Shown: positions 1 to 9,863, numbered from the stretch's first letter. The stretch is 37,363 bases of DNA from an uncultured Bacteroidales bacterium (GCA_947165255.1 CAMUZR010000025.1:1-37363); one strand, 5' to 3'. Numbers and translations: made by a program. Notes: a model not told the origin generated them from the letters alone.

Positions 1-12
1 AAAAATTCTTGC

Positions 13-20
13 TATCTTTG
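13..20 (+). promoter_or_regulatory. Bacteroidota -7 promoter box (TATCTTTG) before lspA
   Basis: TATCTTTG matches the Bacteroidota -7 consensus TAnnTTTG. A transcript starting near position 25 would have a leader of about 90 bases before lspA. The -33 element would lie off the left edge, so only half of the promoter can be seen. Confidence 0.55.
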
Positions 21-114
21 CACAACAGCGTTGCACTTCGAGGTTGAATCTATAAGCAAACAATAATTCCGTGGCCATACAATAATTTCGGCCACTCCAA
101 GTTATTACGAAACT

Positions 115-783
115 ATGGACAACAAACGAAAGAAACAATACCTACTCATTTTCACCCTAATCGGTATCATATTAATCATTGACCAGCTTGTCAAGATCAT
201 GGTCAAAACCCACATGCATCTCGGCGAGGAAATCCCCCTCATAGGCAACTGGGCCATACTCCATTTCACCGAAAACGAAGGATTCGCCTTCGGCATGCAA
301 ATCGGTGGAAGCATCGGCAAAGTCATTCTCTCTCTCTTCCGAATCATTGCTTCCGGTGCCATAATATGGTATCTGCTCCGCCTCATCAAAAAGGGCATTC
401 GCACCTCCCTGGCCGTAGCCATCGCACTTATTTTCGTGGGCGCTGTCGGCAATGTGATTGACAGTTGCTTCTATGGTCTCATCTTCAACGAAAGCTACTA
501 CAACGTTGCACAGCTCTTCCCTCCCGAAGGAGGCTATGCCCCATTCTTGCAGGGTCGCGTCGTAGACATGTTCTACTTCCCCATCATCAACTCCACCTGG
601 CCCGACTGGATGCCCATCTGGGGTGGACGGCACTTCATCTTTTTCAGCGCCATTTTCAATGTGGCCGACGCTGCCATCACCATCGGCACCTTCTGGCTCA
701 TTATAGACCTAACCTTCTTCGCCCCTAAGAAAAAAGAGGATGAAGAAGAAAAAGACAACGAAACAGCAGGAGCGGAAGTTTAG
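115..783 (+). CDS. lspA: Lipoprotein signal peptidase (signal peptidase II)
   Basis: Inner-membrane aspartyl peptidase that removes signal peptides from prolipoproteins after diacylglyceryl transfer. The 222-residue protein shows the LspA motifs in order: a first membrane helix with D23 and K27, the NEGFAFG loop (residues 54-60), GNVID (112-116), GRVVD with catalytic D151, and FNVAD with catalytic D185. Four hydrophobic segments fit the family. It is longer than the E. coli enzyme (about 164 residues) because of an insert around 125-175 and a charged Lys/Glu tail after 205, both usual in Bacteroidota. It would process the lipoproteins encoded at 10364, 12777, 19192 and 31353. The ATG at 115 gives a natural N-terminus directly before helix 1. 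Confidence 0.95.
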   Translation: MDNKRKKQYLLIFTLIGIILIIDQLVKIMVKTHMHLGEEIPLIGNWAILHFTENEGFAFGMQIGGSIGKVILSLFRIIASGAIIWYLLRLIKKGIRTSLAVAIALIFVGAVGNVIDSCFYGLIFNESYYNVAQLFPPEGGYAPFLQGRVVDMFYFPIINSTWPDWMPIWGGRHFIFFSAIFNVADAAITIGTFWLIIDLTFFAPKKKEDEEEKDNETAGAEV

Positions 784-910
784 GCAAAAATACCCCAATA
801 ATCATTTTATTTCCCCTAACTAAAAGCCATTATTCAGGTGATATGACACAAGGGAGTGAAAAAATTTAATACTAATAACCAGCAACTTGCACTTTTTTTT
901 AAAAAAAATT

Positions 911-941
911 TTTGCCAATTCAAAAAAATGTAGTACTTTTG
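911..941 (+). promoter_or_regulatory. Consensus Bacteroidota promoter for tRNA-Phe
   Basis: TTTG at 911-914, a 19-base spacer, then TACTTTTG at 934-941: a full match to the TTTG-19-TAnnTTTG promoter of Bacteroidota. The tRNA begins 26 bases after the -7 box. Confidence 0.85.
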
Positions 942-967
942 CAATCGATTTCAAGAGAGAAATTGAT

Positions 968-1040
<73 letters not shown>

Positions 1041-1050
1041 CGAAAAAAAG

Positions 1051-1084
1051 AAAGGGAAGCAATATAATAATTGCTTCCTTTTTT
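1051..1084 (+). terminator. Intrinsic terminator after tRNA-Phe
   Basis: GGAAGCAAT (1055-1063) pairs perfectly with ATTGCTTCC (1070-1078) around a 6-base loop, followed by six T. Flanking A and T tracts can lengthen the stem. Confidence 0.9.
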
Positions 1085-1145
1085 CGTTTATGCATATAGC
1101 AGTTATGGAACCTGCGGATTATTTTGTACTAAAGATAAAAACTAC

Positions 1146-1550
1146 ATGATTCTACCCATACAAATCAGATTCAACGATGTGGACCAAATGGGGCACATCA
1201 ACAATGCCGTCATCATGGAATATTTCGACCTTGGCAAGTCGGAATACTTTTCTGCCGTGGGAGTCCCTCCCGAAACTGGCGAATTCACCGTGGTCATCGT
1301 TCACCTCGAAGTGGACTTCCTCTCACAGATTCATTTCCACGACCACATCCACATCACCACCCACACCGAAAAAATTGGCAACAAGAGCGTCACCGTCATC
1401 CAGCAGGTTGTCAACACCGACACGGGCGACATCTGCGCCTCCTGCCACACCATACTCTCCGGCTACAGCCGCCTCACCCAAGCCAGTGCCCCTATCCCAG
1501 ACTCTCTGCGCAAATCCATAAAAAAATTCGAAGAAGAAAACAAAGATTAA
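1146..1550 (+). CDS. Acyl-CoA thioesterase, 4HBT hot-dog family
   Basis: 134-residue single-domain hot-dog protein of the YbgC/4-hydroxybenzoyl-CoA thioesterase type, expected to hydrolyse acyl-CoA thioesters in the cytoplasm; the substrate cannot be read from sequence. The N-terminal signature RFNDVDQMGHINNAV (from residue 8) holds the catalytic Asp and the GH(I/V)NN turn of the family. The frame is open back to 1071, but that extension would start inside the tRNA terminator, so the ATG at 1146, directly before the first strand (ILPIQIRF), is chosen. ansA follows after 47 bases and may be co-transcribed. Confidence 0.88.
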   Translation: MILPIQIRFNDVDQMGHINNAVIMEYFDLGKSEYFSAVGVPPETGEFTVVIVHLEVDFLSQIHFHDHIHITTHTEKIGNKSVTVIQQVVNTDTGDICASCHTILSGYSRLTQASAPIPDSLRKSIKKFEEENKD

Positions 1551-1597
1551 CAATCCAAGCAATATAACAACGCCTTTCTTTCTCAATCACAAACACT

Positions 1598-2632
1598 ATG
1601 AAGAATAAAGTTCTAATAGTCTATACCGGCGGCACCATTGGCATGGTTCAGGATGCCAACGGCTCTCTGAAACCCTATCCTATGGGCCATATTTACGACG
1701 TCGTTCCCGAACTGCGCAAATGTGCCTACGAGATTGACACCTGCCAAATGGAGAACATCATCGACTCCTCCAACATGACGCCTGCCAACTGGATCGAACT
1801 GGCCGAAATCATCGAACGGCAGTACGACGACTATGATGGGTTCGTCATCCTGCATGGAACCGACACCATGGCCTATACGGCCTCCGCCCTCAGCTTCATG
1901 TTCAAGAACCTTTCCAAACCCATCATTCTCACTGGTAGCCAGCTCCCCATGGGCGTCCTGCGAACCGATGGACGCGAAAACATCATCTGCGCCCTCGAAC
2001 TGGCCTCCTGCCACGAAGCCTACATTCCCGAGGTCTGCCTTTTCTTCGAAAACCGCCTCTACCGTGGCAACCGCAGCACCAAGGTCAGTGCCGAAAATTT
2101 CGACGCCTTCACCAGCTACAACTATCCCTCTTTGGCCGTTGCCGGCATCCGGTTCAGTTTCAAACCCCACCTCTTCCTTCAAAAGCCCGAATTGCCATTG
2201 GAAGTGCGCAAAAACTTCGACCGCAACATTGCCGTCCTCAAACTCTTCCCTGGCATCACCCCCCATGTGGTCGACGCCATTCTCCACACCGAAAATCTCC
2301 ACGGAGTCATTATCGAGACCTTCGGCTCCGGCAATGCCCCCACCGAGTCCTGGTTCATCAACGCCCTGGAAGACGCCATCAAGCGCGACATTATCATTCT
2401 TGACGTCACCCAGTGCAAAGCCGGCTCCGTCATTTTAGACCAATACGAGGCCAGCTGCGACCTCAGCCGCATCGGCGTCATCGGTGGCAACGACATCACC
2501 CTAGAAGCCGCCGTCACCAAATTAATGTACCTCCTAGGCACCTATCCCAACGACCACGACCACGTTCGCAAGAGCCTCCAAATCTCGCTCCGTGGCGAAA
2601 TGACCATCCCTAACCAACCCCTCCGGCATTGA
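1598..2632 (+). CDS. ansA: Type I L-asparaginase
   Basis: Converts L-asparagine to aspartate and ammonia in the cytoplasm. The 344-residue length is right for AnsA. The first nucleophile loop is TGGTIG (residues 10-15, Thr13) and the second catalytic motif is HGTDT (86-90) with its Thr, Asp and downstream helix. There is no signal peptide, which fits the cytoplasmic type I enzyme rather than periplasmic type II. The stop codon TGA overlaps the TTG start of the next gene, so the two are probably translationally coupled. Confidence 0.95.
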   Translation: MKNKVLIVYTGGTIGMVQDANGSLKPYPMGHIYDVVPELRKCAYEIDTCQMENIIDSSNMTPANWIELAEIIERQYDDYDGFVILHGTDTMAYTASALSFMFKNLSKPIILTGSQLPMGVLRTDGRENIICALELASCHEAYIPEVCLFFENRLYRGNRSTKVSAENFDAFTSYNYPSLAVAGIRFSFKPHLFLQKPELPLEVRKNFDRNIAVLKLFPGITPHVVDAILHTENLHGVIIETFGSGNAPTESWFINALEDAIKRDIIILDVTQCKAGSVILDQYEASCDLSRIGVIGGNDITLEAAVTKLMYLLGTYPNDHDHVRKSLQISLRGEMTIPNQPLRH

Positions 2633-3345
2633 AGAAATATCTCTTTTTTTTACTACTGATTCCCGCCATCGGCGGCTGGGCGCAGGACCGACCTGGCCAT
2701 CTCAACGATTTTGACAACAAAAAAATCCATTTTGGCATTCAGGTAGGCTACACCCAATCCAAATTCGACCTCCAGTTTTCCGAACAGGACTCAATCCGCC
2801 AAAACATTCTCGGCACCACATCTTACTACAGCCCCGGCTTCCATATCAACATCATCGTCCCAGACCTGCGTCTCAACGACTATTTCAACCTCCGCCTGCT
2901 ACCGGGCATCACCATCATCAGCCGCGACATGTCCTTCGCCTGGTCCGAAGCCTACACCTCCACCCATTGGAAATACGACACCCGGCGCACCGTGGAGTCC
3001 GTTTACGGCGAAATACCCATCGAAATCAAGTTCCGAGCCAAACGCTACACCAACTTCCGCCCCTACCTTACTGCCGGCGGCAGTTGGGCCTTTGACTTCG
3101 CCTCTCTGCGCAAAAACGAGAACAACAACGATGAGTCCATCATCCGTCTCAACCCTATCGACCTACGCTACAGCGCCGGCGTGGGTCTCGACTTTTTCCT
3201 CCGGTACGTAAAATTTGCCATTGAGCTGAAAATGGCCTTTGGACTGATAGACCTCCGCGTCGAGGACGACGACCTCTACACCCAGTCCACCACCCAACTC
3301 TTCTCGCGCACCTTCATGCTCTCCTTCACCTTCGAGGGATTCTAA
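2629..3345 (+). CDS. porT: PorT-family outer-membrane beta-barrel protein (type IX secretion)
   Basis: 238-residue exported barrel. A signal peptide (KKYLFFLLLIPAIGGWAQ) is followed by alternating strands (HFGIQVGYTQSKFDL, NDYFNLRLLPGITIISR, RPYLTAGGSWAFDF, FAIELKMAFGLIDLR) ending in Phe, as expected for an outer-membrane barrel. Length and pattern fit PorT, needed for the type IX secretion/gliding machinery; a general porin-like protein is the alternative. The only start giving the complete signal peptide is TTG at 2629, overlapping the ansA stop by four bases. Non-ATG starts are uncommon in this window. No type IX C-terminal sorting domain is recognisable in the other proteins here. Confidence 0.72.
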   Translation: MKKYLFFLLLIPAIGGWAQDRPGHLNDFDNKKIHFGIQVGYTQSKFDLQFSEQDSIRQNILGTTSYYSPGFHINIIVPDLRLNDYFNLRLLPGITIISRDMSFAWSEAYTSTHWKYDTRRTVESVYGEIPIEIKFRAKRYTNFRPYLTAGGSWAFDFASLRKNENNNDESIIRLNPIDLRYSAGVGLDFFLRYVKFAIELKMAFGLIDLRVEDDDLYTQSTTQLFSRTFMLSFTFEGF

Positions 3346-3354
3346 CCGTCCGCC

Positions 3355-4920
3355 ATGAAACAGCAACTCGCCATCGACCTCACCCCCCAAGAGTATTGCA
3401 CCCCGGCGCAGCTCCGTCAGGCCGTGTCACGCAAAAGCGGCATACCTGCGGACGACCTTTTCCACGTAGAGGTACTCCGTCGGAGCCTCGACTCCCGCCA
3501 CGGCCGCATTCTCTACCATGCCACCGTCGAACTCTATTGCGGCGAAGAATACGTTGCACCCGACTATCGCGGCCACTATCAGGACTGCCACAACAAACCC
3601 GCCGTCATAATCGTAGGAGCCGGACCCGCCGGACTCTTCGCAGCCCTCCGCGCCCTCGAGCTGGGACTCAGACCCATTCTTCTAGAACGGGGAAAAACCG
3701 TGGACGAGCGCCGGCTGGACATTGCCCAGCTGGCCCGCACCCAGGTGGTCAACCCCAACAGCAACTGGTGCTTTGGCGAGGGCGGTGCCGGCACCTACTC
3801 CGATGGCAAGCTCTACACTCGCAGCACCAAGCGCGGCAATGTCGAGGACATCATGCACCGTTTCATCGAGCACGGCGCCGACCCCTCCATTGCCATCGAT
3901 GCCCACGCCCACATCGGCACCGACAAACTCAGCGGCATCATCGCCAACATGCGCCAGACCATTCTGAATCACGGCGGCCAATACCATTTCTCCACCCAGG
4001 TCTGCCAACTGATACTACAGCATTCGGCCGGCGAAACCGTCGTGCAAGGAGTGCGCGACACCCACGGCAACGAATATCTAGGCAAGGCCGTCATCCTGGC
4101 CACCGGCCACTCGGCCCGCGACATCTACAGCCTCTTCGACCGCAACGGCTGGCTGCTGGAGGCCAAACCCTTCGCCCTCGGCATTCGCGTCGAGCACCCC
4201 CAGCGCCTCATCAACGAAATCCAATACCACATCACTCCCAAAAACCGCTCGCAACTATCCTACCTGCCACCGGCCGCCTACAGCCTCACCACCCAGGTCG
4301 AAGGCCACGGCGTGTTCTCCTTCTGCATGTGTCCCGGCGGCGTCATCGTACCCGCTGCCACCGACGGCCAGCAGCAAGTGGTCAACGGCATGAGCAACTC
4401 GCATCGCAACTCTCCTTTTGCCAACAGCGGTATTGCCGTCACCGTATCGCCACAGGACGTGCCCCAATATGCCGGCAAAGGGGCGCTGGCACTGCTCCAC
4501 TTCCAGCAGGACGTGGAGCGCCGCATTTTCGAGGCCGTCGGAGGAAGCATTACCGCCCCCATACAGCGGCTCACCGACTTCTGCCAAGGCCGCCCCAGCC
4601 AAAGCAACAACAAAAGCAACTATCTTGGCGCGACCCTCAATGCCCCCCTCTACGAGCTTCTCCCGCCTTTTATCGTCAGAGGGCTCCAGCAGGGCCTTCA
4701 GGACTTCGGCCGCAAAATGCGCGGCTTCTATACCGACCAAGCCAGTGTGCTGGCCGTCGAAAGCCGCACCTCCTCCCCCGTCCGCATTCCCCGCGACGCC
4801 ACCCTCCAGCATCCCCAACTCCGCCACCTCTACCCTTGCGGCGAAGGGGCAGGCTATGCCGGCGGCATTGTTTCCTCCGCCCTCGACGGCATCCGCGCCA
4901 TCGAATCTATCGCCATCTAA
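3355..4920 (+). CDS. NAD(P)/FAD-dependent oxidoreductase (COG2509 type)
   Basis: 521-residue flavoprotein. After a short N-terminal domain of about 80 residues there is a Rossmann dinucleotide-binding motif (VIIVGAGPAGLFAA, about residues 83-96), then LLERGK and the signature WCFGEGGAGTYSDGKLYTR (about 139-157) that characterises the uncharacterised COG2509 FAD-dependent dehydrogenases. The C-terminus ends in an FAD-closing segment PCGEGAGYAGGIVSSALDG. Reaction and substrate are unknown. It starts nine bases after porT and is followed by uvrB after 38 bases, so it sits in a tightly packed + strand run. Confidence 0.85.
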   Translation: MKQQLAIDLTPQEYCTPAQLRQAVSRKSGIPADDLFHVEVLRRSLDSRHGRILYHATVELYCGEEYVAPDYRGHYQDCHNKPAVIIVGAGPAGLFAALRALELGLRPILLERGKTVDERRLDIAQLARTQVVNPNSNWCFGEGGAGTYSDGKLYTRSTKRGNVEDIMHRFIEHGADPSIAIDAHAHIGTDKLSGIIANMRQTILNHGGQYHFSTQVCQLILQHSAGETVVQGVRDTHGNEYLGKAVILATGHSARDIYSLFDRNGWLLEAKPFALGIRVEHPQRLINEIQYHITPKNRSQLSYLPPAAYSLTTQVEGHGVFSFCMCPGGVIVPAATDGQQQVVNGMSNSHRNSPFANSGIAVTVSPQDVPQYAGKGALALLHFQQDVERRIFEAVGGSITAPIQRLTDFCQGRPSQSNNKSNYLGATLNAPLYELLPPFIVRGLQQGLQDFGRKMRGFYTDQASVLAVESRTSSPVRIPRDATLQHPQLRHLYPCGEGAGYAGGIVSSALDGIRAIESIAI

Positions 4921-4958
4921 CCCAGCATATCTATCCCCCCACCTATCCAGTCTGAATC

Positions 4959-7106
4959 ATGAACTTCGAACTAAAATCCGATTTTGCTCCCATGGGCGAC
5001 CAGCCCGAAGCCATCCGCCAACTGGTCGACGGCATCCGCAGCGGCCAGCGCGCCCAGGTGCTCCAAGGCGTAACCGGCAGCGGCAAGACCTTCACCATTG
5101 CCAACGTCGTGGCCCAGCTCAACCGCCCCACCCTGGTCATGAGCCATAACAAAACCCTGGCCGCTCAGCTCTACGGCGAGTTCAAACAATTCTTTCCAAA
5201 TAACGCCGTAGAATACTTCGTATCCTACTACGACTACTACCAGCCCGAGGCCTACATCGCCGCCACCAACACCTATATCGAGAAAGACCTGGCCATCAAC
5301 GACGACCTCGACAAACTGCGCCTGCGCGCCTCGTCGGCCCTGCTCAGCGGCCGCCGCGACGTCATCGTGGTCTGCTCCGTCAGCTGCATCTATGGCATCG
5401 GCAACCCCGCCGAGTTCAAGCGCAGCACCATCAATATCAAAGTGGGGCAGCACCTCACCCGCGACAACCTCCTCCTGCTCCTTCTCGACGCCCAATACGT
5501 GCGCAACGAAATCGAATTCGTCAACGGCCGGTTCCGTGTCAAAGGCGACACCGTCGACATCTTCCCCTCCTTCGCCGACTTCTGCTTCCGTATCTCCTTC
5601 TGGGACGACGAGATTGAGACACTCGAAAGTTTCGACCCCATCAGCGGACAGCGGCTGGAGTCCTTTCAGGACATCACCATCTATCCCGCCAGCAACTTCC
5701 TCACCTCCAAAGAAAACATGGCCGATGCCCTCCACCGCATACAAAACGACATGTTCGAGCGGCGCGACTACTTCTACTCCATCGACAAACCCCTCGAAGC
5801 CAAACGCCTGGAAGAGCGCGTCAACTACGACCTCGAAATGATTCAGGAGCTGGGCTACTGCAGCGGCATCGAGAACTACTCACGCTATTTCGACGGCCGC
5901 AACGAGGGCGAACGCCCCTTCTGCCTCATCGACTACTTCCCCGACGATTTCCTACTCGTCATCGACGAGAGCCACGTCACCATACCCCAGATTGGCGCCA
6001 TGTACGGCGGCGACCGCTCGCGCAAGAAGTCGCTCGTGGAGTACGGCTTCCGCCTCCCCTCGGCCCTCGACAACCGCCCCCTCACCTACGACGAGTTCTA
6101 CAACATCACCGGCCAGACCATATACATCAGCGCCACCCCTGCCCAGTACGAACTGCGCGAGGCCGAAGGCGTGGTGGTAGAACAGATCATCCGCCCCACC
6201 GGCCTGCTCGACCCCGTGGTAGAGGTGCGCCCCGCCGTCAGCCAGGTCGACGACCTGCTGGACGAGATAGAAAAGACCGTTTACAAAGGCGAGCGCGTCC
6301 TTGTCACCACCCTCACCAAGCGCATGGCCGAAGAGATGACCTCCTACCTCATCAACCTAGGCATTCGAAGCAAATACATACACAGCGACGTGGACACCCT
6401 GGAGCGCGTAGAAATCATGCGCGACCTGCGCATGGGTGTTTTCGACGTGCTAGTGGGCGTCAACCTTCTGCGCGAGGGACTCGACCTCCCCGAAGTATCG
6501 CTCGTCGCCATCCTCGACGCCGACAAAGAAGGCTTCCTGCGCAGCGACCGCGCCCTCATTCAGACCATCGGCCGCGCCGCCCGCAACGTGCACAGCAAGG
6601 CCATCCTCTACGGCGACACCATCACCGGCAGCATGCAGCGCGCCATCGACGAGACCAACCGCCACCGCGAAAAGCAAATACGCTACAACCTGGAGCACGG
6701 CATCGTCCCCCGCCAGATAGTCAAAAGCGTCGACGCCATCATGGGCTCGACCAGTGTCATCGAGAGGGCCGCCGAGGAGCACCTGGAGGACAAGGCACCC
6801 GAAGGCCCCAACATCCCCAACATCGCCGCCTCGCCCTATGCCCTCAACACCCCCTCCCATGGCGGCAAAACCCGCTACAACCCCCACAACAACCAACCCC
6901 TGCCCGCCGTGGCCGAGGCCGAAGAATCCGTGGCCAGCGAACCCGACCTCCAGTGGGTCAACAAGACTCAGGCACAGCTGCGCAAAGAAATCCGCGACGC
7001 CCAGCGCAAGATGCAGCAAGCCGCCAAAGAGATGGACTTCCTGGCCGCCGCCAAATACCGCGACCAAATACGCTCCATGCAGAAAGCCCTCGAAGACGCC
7101 CGCTGA
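4959..7106 (+). CDS. uvrB: Excinuclease ABC subunit B
   Basis: Damage-verification helicase of nucleotide excision repair, working with UvrA and UvrC. The 715-residue protein has Walker A GVTGSGKT (residues 37-44), the aromatic beta-hairpin region [11 protein letters not shown] that inserts behind lesions, a DESH Walker B-type box, helicase motifs [10 protein letters not shown] and GRAARN in the second RecA lobe, and a C-terminal UVR domain that contacts UvrC (about 670-710). An acidic, low-complexity linker of about 60 residues sits before the UVR domain and explains the extra length over E. coli UvrB (673). Full length, intact. Confidence 0.97.
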   Translation: MNFELKSDFAPMGDQPEAIRQLVDGIRSGQRAQVLQGVTGSGKTFTIANVVAQLNRPTLVMSHNKTLAAQLYGEFKQFFPNNAVEYFVSYYDYYQPEAYIAATNTYIEKDLAINDDLDKLRLRASSALLSGRRDVIVVCSVSCIYGIGNPAEFKRSTINIKVGQHLTRDNLLLLLLDAQYVRNEIEFVNGRFRVKGDTVDIFPSFADFCFRISFWDDEIETLESFDPISGQRLESFQDITIYPASNFLTSKENMADALHRIQNDMFERRDYFYSIDKPLEAKRLEERVNYDLEMIQELGYCSGIENYSRYFDGRNEGERPFCLIDYFPDDFLLVIDESHVTIPQIGAMYGGDRSRKKSLVEYGFRLPSALDNRPLTYDEFYNITGQTIYISATPAQYELREAEGVVVEQIIRPTGLLDPVVEVRPAVSQVDDLLDEIEKTVYKGERVLVTTLTKRMAEEMTSYLINLGIRSKYIHSDVDTLERVEIMRDLRMGVFDVLVGVNLLREGLDLPEVSLVAILDADKEGFLRSDRALIQTIGRAARNVHSKAILYGDTITGSMQRAIDETNRHREKQIRYNLEHGIVPRQIVKSVDAIMGSTSVIERAAEEHLEDKAPEGPNIPNIAASPYALNTPSHGGKTRYNPHNNQPLPAVAEAEESVASEPDLQWVNKTQAQLRKEIRDAQRKMQQAAKEMDFLAAAKYRDQIRSMQKALEDAR

Positions 7107-7123
7107 ACAGAACCCTCCTACCC

Positions 7124-8563
7124 ATGAAGCACTCCTGGCCCCTATTCCTGACCGTATGCGCTCTTTTCCTTGTCGAAATCTGTAACGAGCTGACCACTAC
7201 GGGCATGTTTCTCGACGGCATGGTCTATGCCAACCTGGCCGCCAACCTTTCACAGGGCATCGGTTCGCTCTGGCAGCCCTCCCTCTCGCCCTCCTACCAT
7301 CCCCTCTTCATGGGCCACCCTCCGCTCTCGTTCGGCCTCCTTTCGCTCTGCTACCGGTTCTTCGGCGTCCACATCTGGGTCACCAAAGGCTACTCACTCT
7401 TCATGGTCCTCCTCACCGGAGCGCTGACTGCGCGGCTGTGGACCCGGGTGGGCTTCAAATGGCAAACGGCCTGGCTGCCACTGCTGCTATGGATGCTCGT
7501 GCCACTGGTGTCGCAGTTTGCCTGCGACAATATGCTGGAAGGCCCTATGGGCGTGTTTGTGCTGGCATCCGTCCTATGTATGACCCATCACCCTGCCAAC
7601 CGACTGCGACGCATCGGCTGGCACCTACTAGCCGGCTGCTGCCTCAGTCTGGCATTCCTCACCAAAGGCTTTACCGGGCTCTACCCGCTCTGTTTCCCGC
7701 TCATCGTATGGCTGGCCGACCGCCTCTTCCTCCCCCGGCAAGAGCGCTACCGTCTCTCTCATGCCCTGGGCCATTGCCTCACCGTCGCCTTTTCCCTGTG
7801 TCTGAGCCTACTGCTACTGGGCCTTGCCCAACCGGCCGCAGCCGACTACCTCAAGGCCTACCTTTCCGAACAAATCGTCGGCGGCATACAGGAACAGACG
7901 GTATCCAGCCGCTGGTTCATCGTCGTCAAGTTTTTCGAGTCTGGCGCCATCGTATGGCTCCTGGCTGTGGCCGTTCTTGTCATTGAGGCGCTCCGTCAGC
8001 ACCGCAGCCCACTACGTCTTGTCCCCACCCCCCACCGCCGGACGGCCTTCATATTCCTCCTGCTGGCGCTCTCAGGCGTCCTGCCCATGATGGTCAGCAC
8101 CAAGCAAAGCAACTTCTACATAATCACCGTCTTCCCTTTTTTTGCCGTGGCCATGGGAGCCTTGCTGAACGATATTGTCCGTCAATGGCTCGGCAACGCA
8201 GGTAGGCGGTTCGGCACAGCGGCTGCCGTGCTGGCCGTAGCCCTTTCGCTTGCAGCCATTATGCTGAACGCCGCCAACTGCGGCAAGCCTGGCCGCGACA
8301 ACACCATGCAGGAGGACATCGGACTGATATGCACCCAATTGGAGCAAGCCGAGAGAGTGGGCATTCCGCCATCGCTCTGCGAACAGTACAGCCTCTTCAA
8401 CTACGCCTACCGCGCCAAACAGATCGACATGCACACATACGACTTCGACCACCCCAGCGAGCCCCTGCCGCGGCACCTCATCACCTTTGGCGACGTTCCC
8501 ATCCCCTCCCCCTACAGCGAAGTCCCCCTTGCCACCCACCAGCTGAAACTATTTGAGCGATAG
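7124..8563 (+). CDS. GT39-like integral membrane glycosyltransferase
   Basis: 479-residue polytopic membrane protein with about ten hydrophobic segments. The first periplasmic loop contains an acidic residue (FLDGMVYANLA) and GHPPLSFGLLSL, the layout of PMT/ArnT-type GT-C transferases (family GT39), which move a sugar from a polyprenyl-phosphate donor to lipid or protein on the outer face of the inner membrane. The soluble C-terminal part of about 80 residues is small. The acceptor is unknown. The frame is open back into uvrB (6953), but the ATG at 7124 gives a proper N-terminal helix (MKHSWPLFLTVCALFLVEI) and lies 17 bases after the uvrB stop. Confidence 0.82.
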   Translation: MKHSWPLFLTVCALFLVEICNELTTTGMFLDGMVYANLAANLSQGIGSLWQPSLSPSYHPLFMGHPPLSFGLLSLCYRFFGVHIWVTKGYSLFMVLLTGALTARLWTRVGFKWQTAWLPLLLWMLVPLVSQFACDNMLEGPMGVFVLASVLCMTHHPANRLRRIGWHLLAGCCLSLAFLTKGFTGLYPLCFPLIVWLADRLFLPRQERYRLSHALGHCLTVAFSLCLSLLLLGLAQPAAADYLKAYLSEQIVGGIQEQTVSSRWFIVVKFFESGAIVWLLAVAVLVIEALRQHRSPLRLVPTPHRRTAFIFLLLALSGVLPMMVSTKQSNFYIITVFPFFAVAMGALLNDIVRQWLGNAGRRFGTAAAVLAVALSLAAIMLNAANCGKPGRDNTMQEDIGLICTQLEQAERVGIPPSLCEQYSLFNYAYRAKQIDMHTYDFDHPSEPLPRHLITFGDVPIPSPYSEVPLATHQLKLFER

Positions 8564-8907
8564 CTCCTTTCGCCTTTTCTCTCCGCATCCTCTCGTCCGC
8601 CTCACCTGTCCCTTCCTACCCTCTTCCTTCCCGTTTCCGCCTCCCAATCCACTATGCCTCGCATACTGTTCCTCTATCGTGAAACAAAGAACAAAAGAGG
8701 ATGTAAGGAGCAACAATCAAGGATACGGCGACCCCTCGGCGCAGCCACATGGAAAAGACAAGCCGCGACGGACTTAACGGCACGGGCAACACGAAGCAAC
8801 GTCTATTTTCTAGAAAAATACGTTGAAAGAGCGGGTTTTTCCTTTGATAAAAATCGTATTTTTGCAATCGGAAAAATAGTTATCCATTAAAACAAAACAC
8901 CCAGAAT
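8564..8907. other. Intergenic region without a supported gene
   Basis: 344 bases. Reading frames here are short, Pro/Ser-rich or lack family features. The only signal I support is the promoter box at 8857-8864. No convincing terminator is visible after the glycosyltransferase gene. Confidence 0.6.
8857..8864 (+). promoter_or_regulatory. -7 promoter box (TATTTTTG) of the DUF4476 gene
   Basis: TATTTTTG fits TAnnTTTG and lies 43 bases before the start codon. No TTTG is found at the usual distance upstream (one at 8843-8846 is too close), so this may be a weak or activator-dependent promoter. Confidence 0.55.
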
Positions 8908-9678
8908 ATGAAAAGATACATCCTATTGCTTATTGCAACAGCCCTTGGAGGCCTTTTGGCCGCACAGCCCCACACAGTAAGCAGGGCCTCGGTGCAAAGG
9001 TTTGCTCCCACTCCTACCATCGTCGTGCAGGCCCAGCAGTCGGAGAGTTTCTATGTCTACCTCAATGGCAACCTCGTCAACGAGGTGCCGCGCTCACAGG
9101 TGACTATTGACCGATTGGACAACGGCTTGCAGGAGGTGATAGTGGTACTCAACCATCCGGCCCGCAAGGCAGTGGCTATGGAGGTCTATGCCGATATGCG
9201 GGGCACCACCATTACCGTCGACTACAGCCATCGCAACGACCAGCTCACGCTCACCACCCCGCAGTCGAACCTGCCCCAGCAAGGCCACAAGCCCCGCCGG
9301 CACGACCACGGCACCCATGCGCAGGAACAGGAAGTGACGCACTATGTGGTGGTCACTCCCTCCGCCCCCATGATTGAGGAGCCCCAGACCGTTTCGGACG
9401 AATGGGTAAGCGAGATGGTCGCACTCCTGAACGGACAGTCGTTCGACAGCGAGAAGAGTTCTACCGCCAAGGGGCTGCTGAACAACGGGTTGCCCTTCAC
9501 CGCAAGCCAGATTGCCCGCATAGCGGGAACCTTCGATTTCTCCTCGGCCCAGGTAGAATTCCTCAAGGCCGCCTACACCCACTGCATCGACCCCGAGAAC
9601 TACGAACGCGCCCTTGCCGTCCTCACCTTCAGCAGCGACCGCGAAGCCGTCCGCACCTATATCGAAAGCCTCCGCTAG
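8908..9678 (+). CDS. Secreted DUF4476 domain protein
   Basis: 256 residues. A signal peptide (MKRYILLLIATALGGLLAAQ) leads into a beta-rich domain of about 95 residues (FYVYLNGNLVNEVPRSQVTI onward), a Pro/His-rich linker, and a C-terminal helical domain of about 90 residues with the DUF4476 pattern: repeated short helices with C or N before Q (FTASQIARIAGTFDFSS) and a terminal segment on Asp/Asn-Tyr (DPENYERALAVLTF). DUF4476 proteins are common in Bacteroidota, exported and of unknown function. It is monocistronic, with its own promoter and a strong terminator. Confidence 0.8.
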   Translation: MKRYILLLIATALGGLLAAQPHTVSRASVQRFAPTPTIVVQAQQSESFYVYLNGNLVNEVPRSQVTIDRLDNGLQEVIVVLNHPARKAVAMEVYADMRGTTITVDYSHRNDQLTLTTPQSNLPQQGHKPRRHDHGTHAQEQEVTHYVVVTPSAPMIEEPQTVSDEWVSEMVALLNGQSFDSEKSSTAKGLLNNGLPFTASQIARIAGTFDFSSAQVEFLKAAYTHCIDPENYERALAVLTFSSDREAVRTYIESLR

Positions 9679-9766
9679 CCCACAGGGACACCCTTTGCCG
9701 TCGAGCCAAAGGCATCCTGGCAAAACGATGGATCCGAGCATTCGTCGGCAACGCGCCAACACATTA

Positions 9767-9806
9767 CCCCATGGGCATCCGCCAAGGCGGACACCCATGG
9801 GGTTTT
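9767..9806 (+). terminator. Strong two-part intrinsic terminator
   Basis: CCCCATGGG (9767-9775) pairs with CCCATGGGG (9794-9802). Inside it a second stem TCCGCC/GGCGGA closes on AA, separated by a symmetric CA/CA internal loop; TTTT follows. It insulates the DUF4476 gene from the cassette that begins at 9856. Confidence 0.9.
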
Positions 9807-9855
9807 GAAATACAGCACGATAGTTATTTTTCCTCACTTTTTTTCGATTATATTG

Positions 9856-9863
9856 TATTTTTG
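9856..9863 (+). promoter_or_regulatory. -7 promoter box (TATTTTTG) of cassette 1
   Basis: TATTTTTG matches TAnnTTTG. No TTTG is seen 19 bases upstream. An inverted repeat begins on the last base of the box: 9863-9872 pairs with 9896-9904, nine pairs with one bulged A. Transcription would start near 9867, about 300 bases before the first start codon. Confidence 0.6.

Noticed and set aside
3396..4955. 519-codon open frame on the + strand inside the flavoprotein gene
   Set aside because: Arg/Pro/His-rich translation without domains; it is the out-of-frame shadow of a GC-rich real gene with clear FAD motifs.
8843..8846. TTTG as -33 element of the DUF4476 promoter
   Set aside because: Only ten bases from the -7 box, far from the 18-20 expected.
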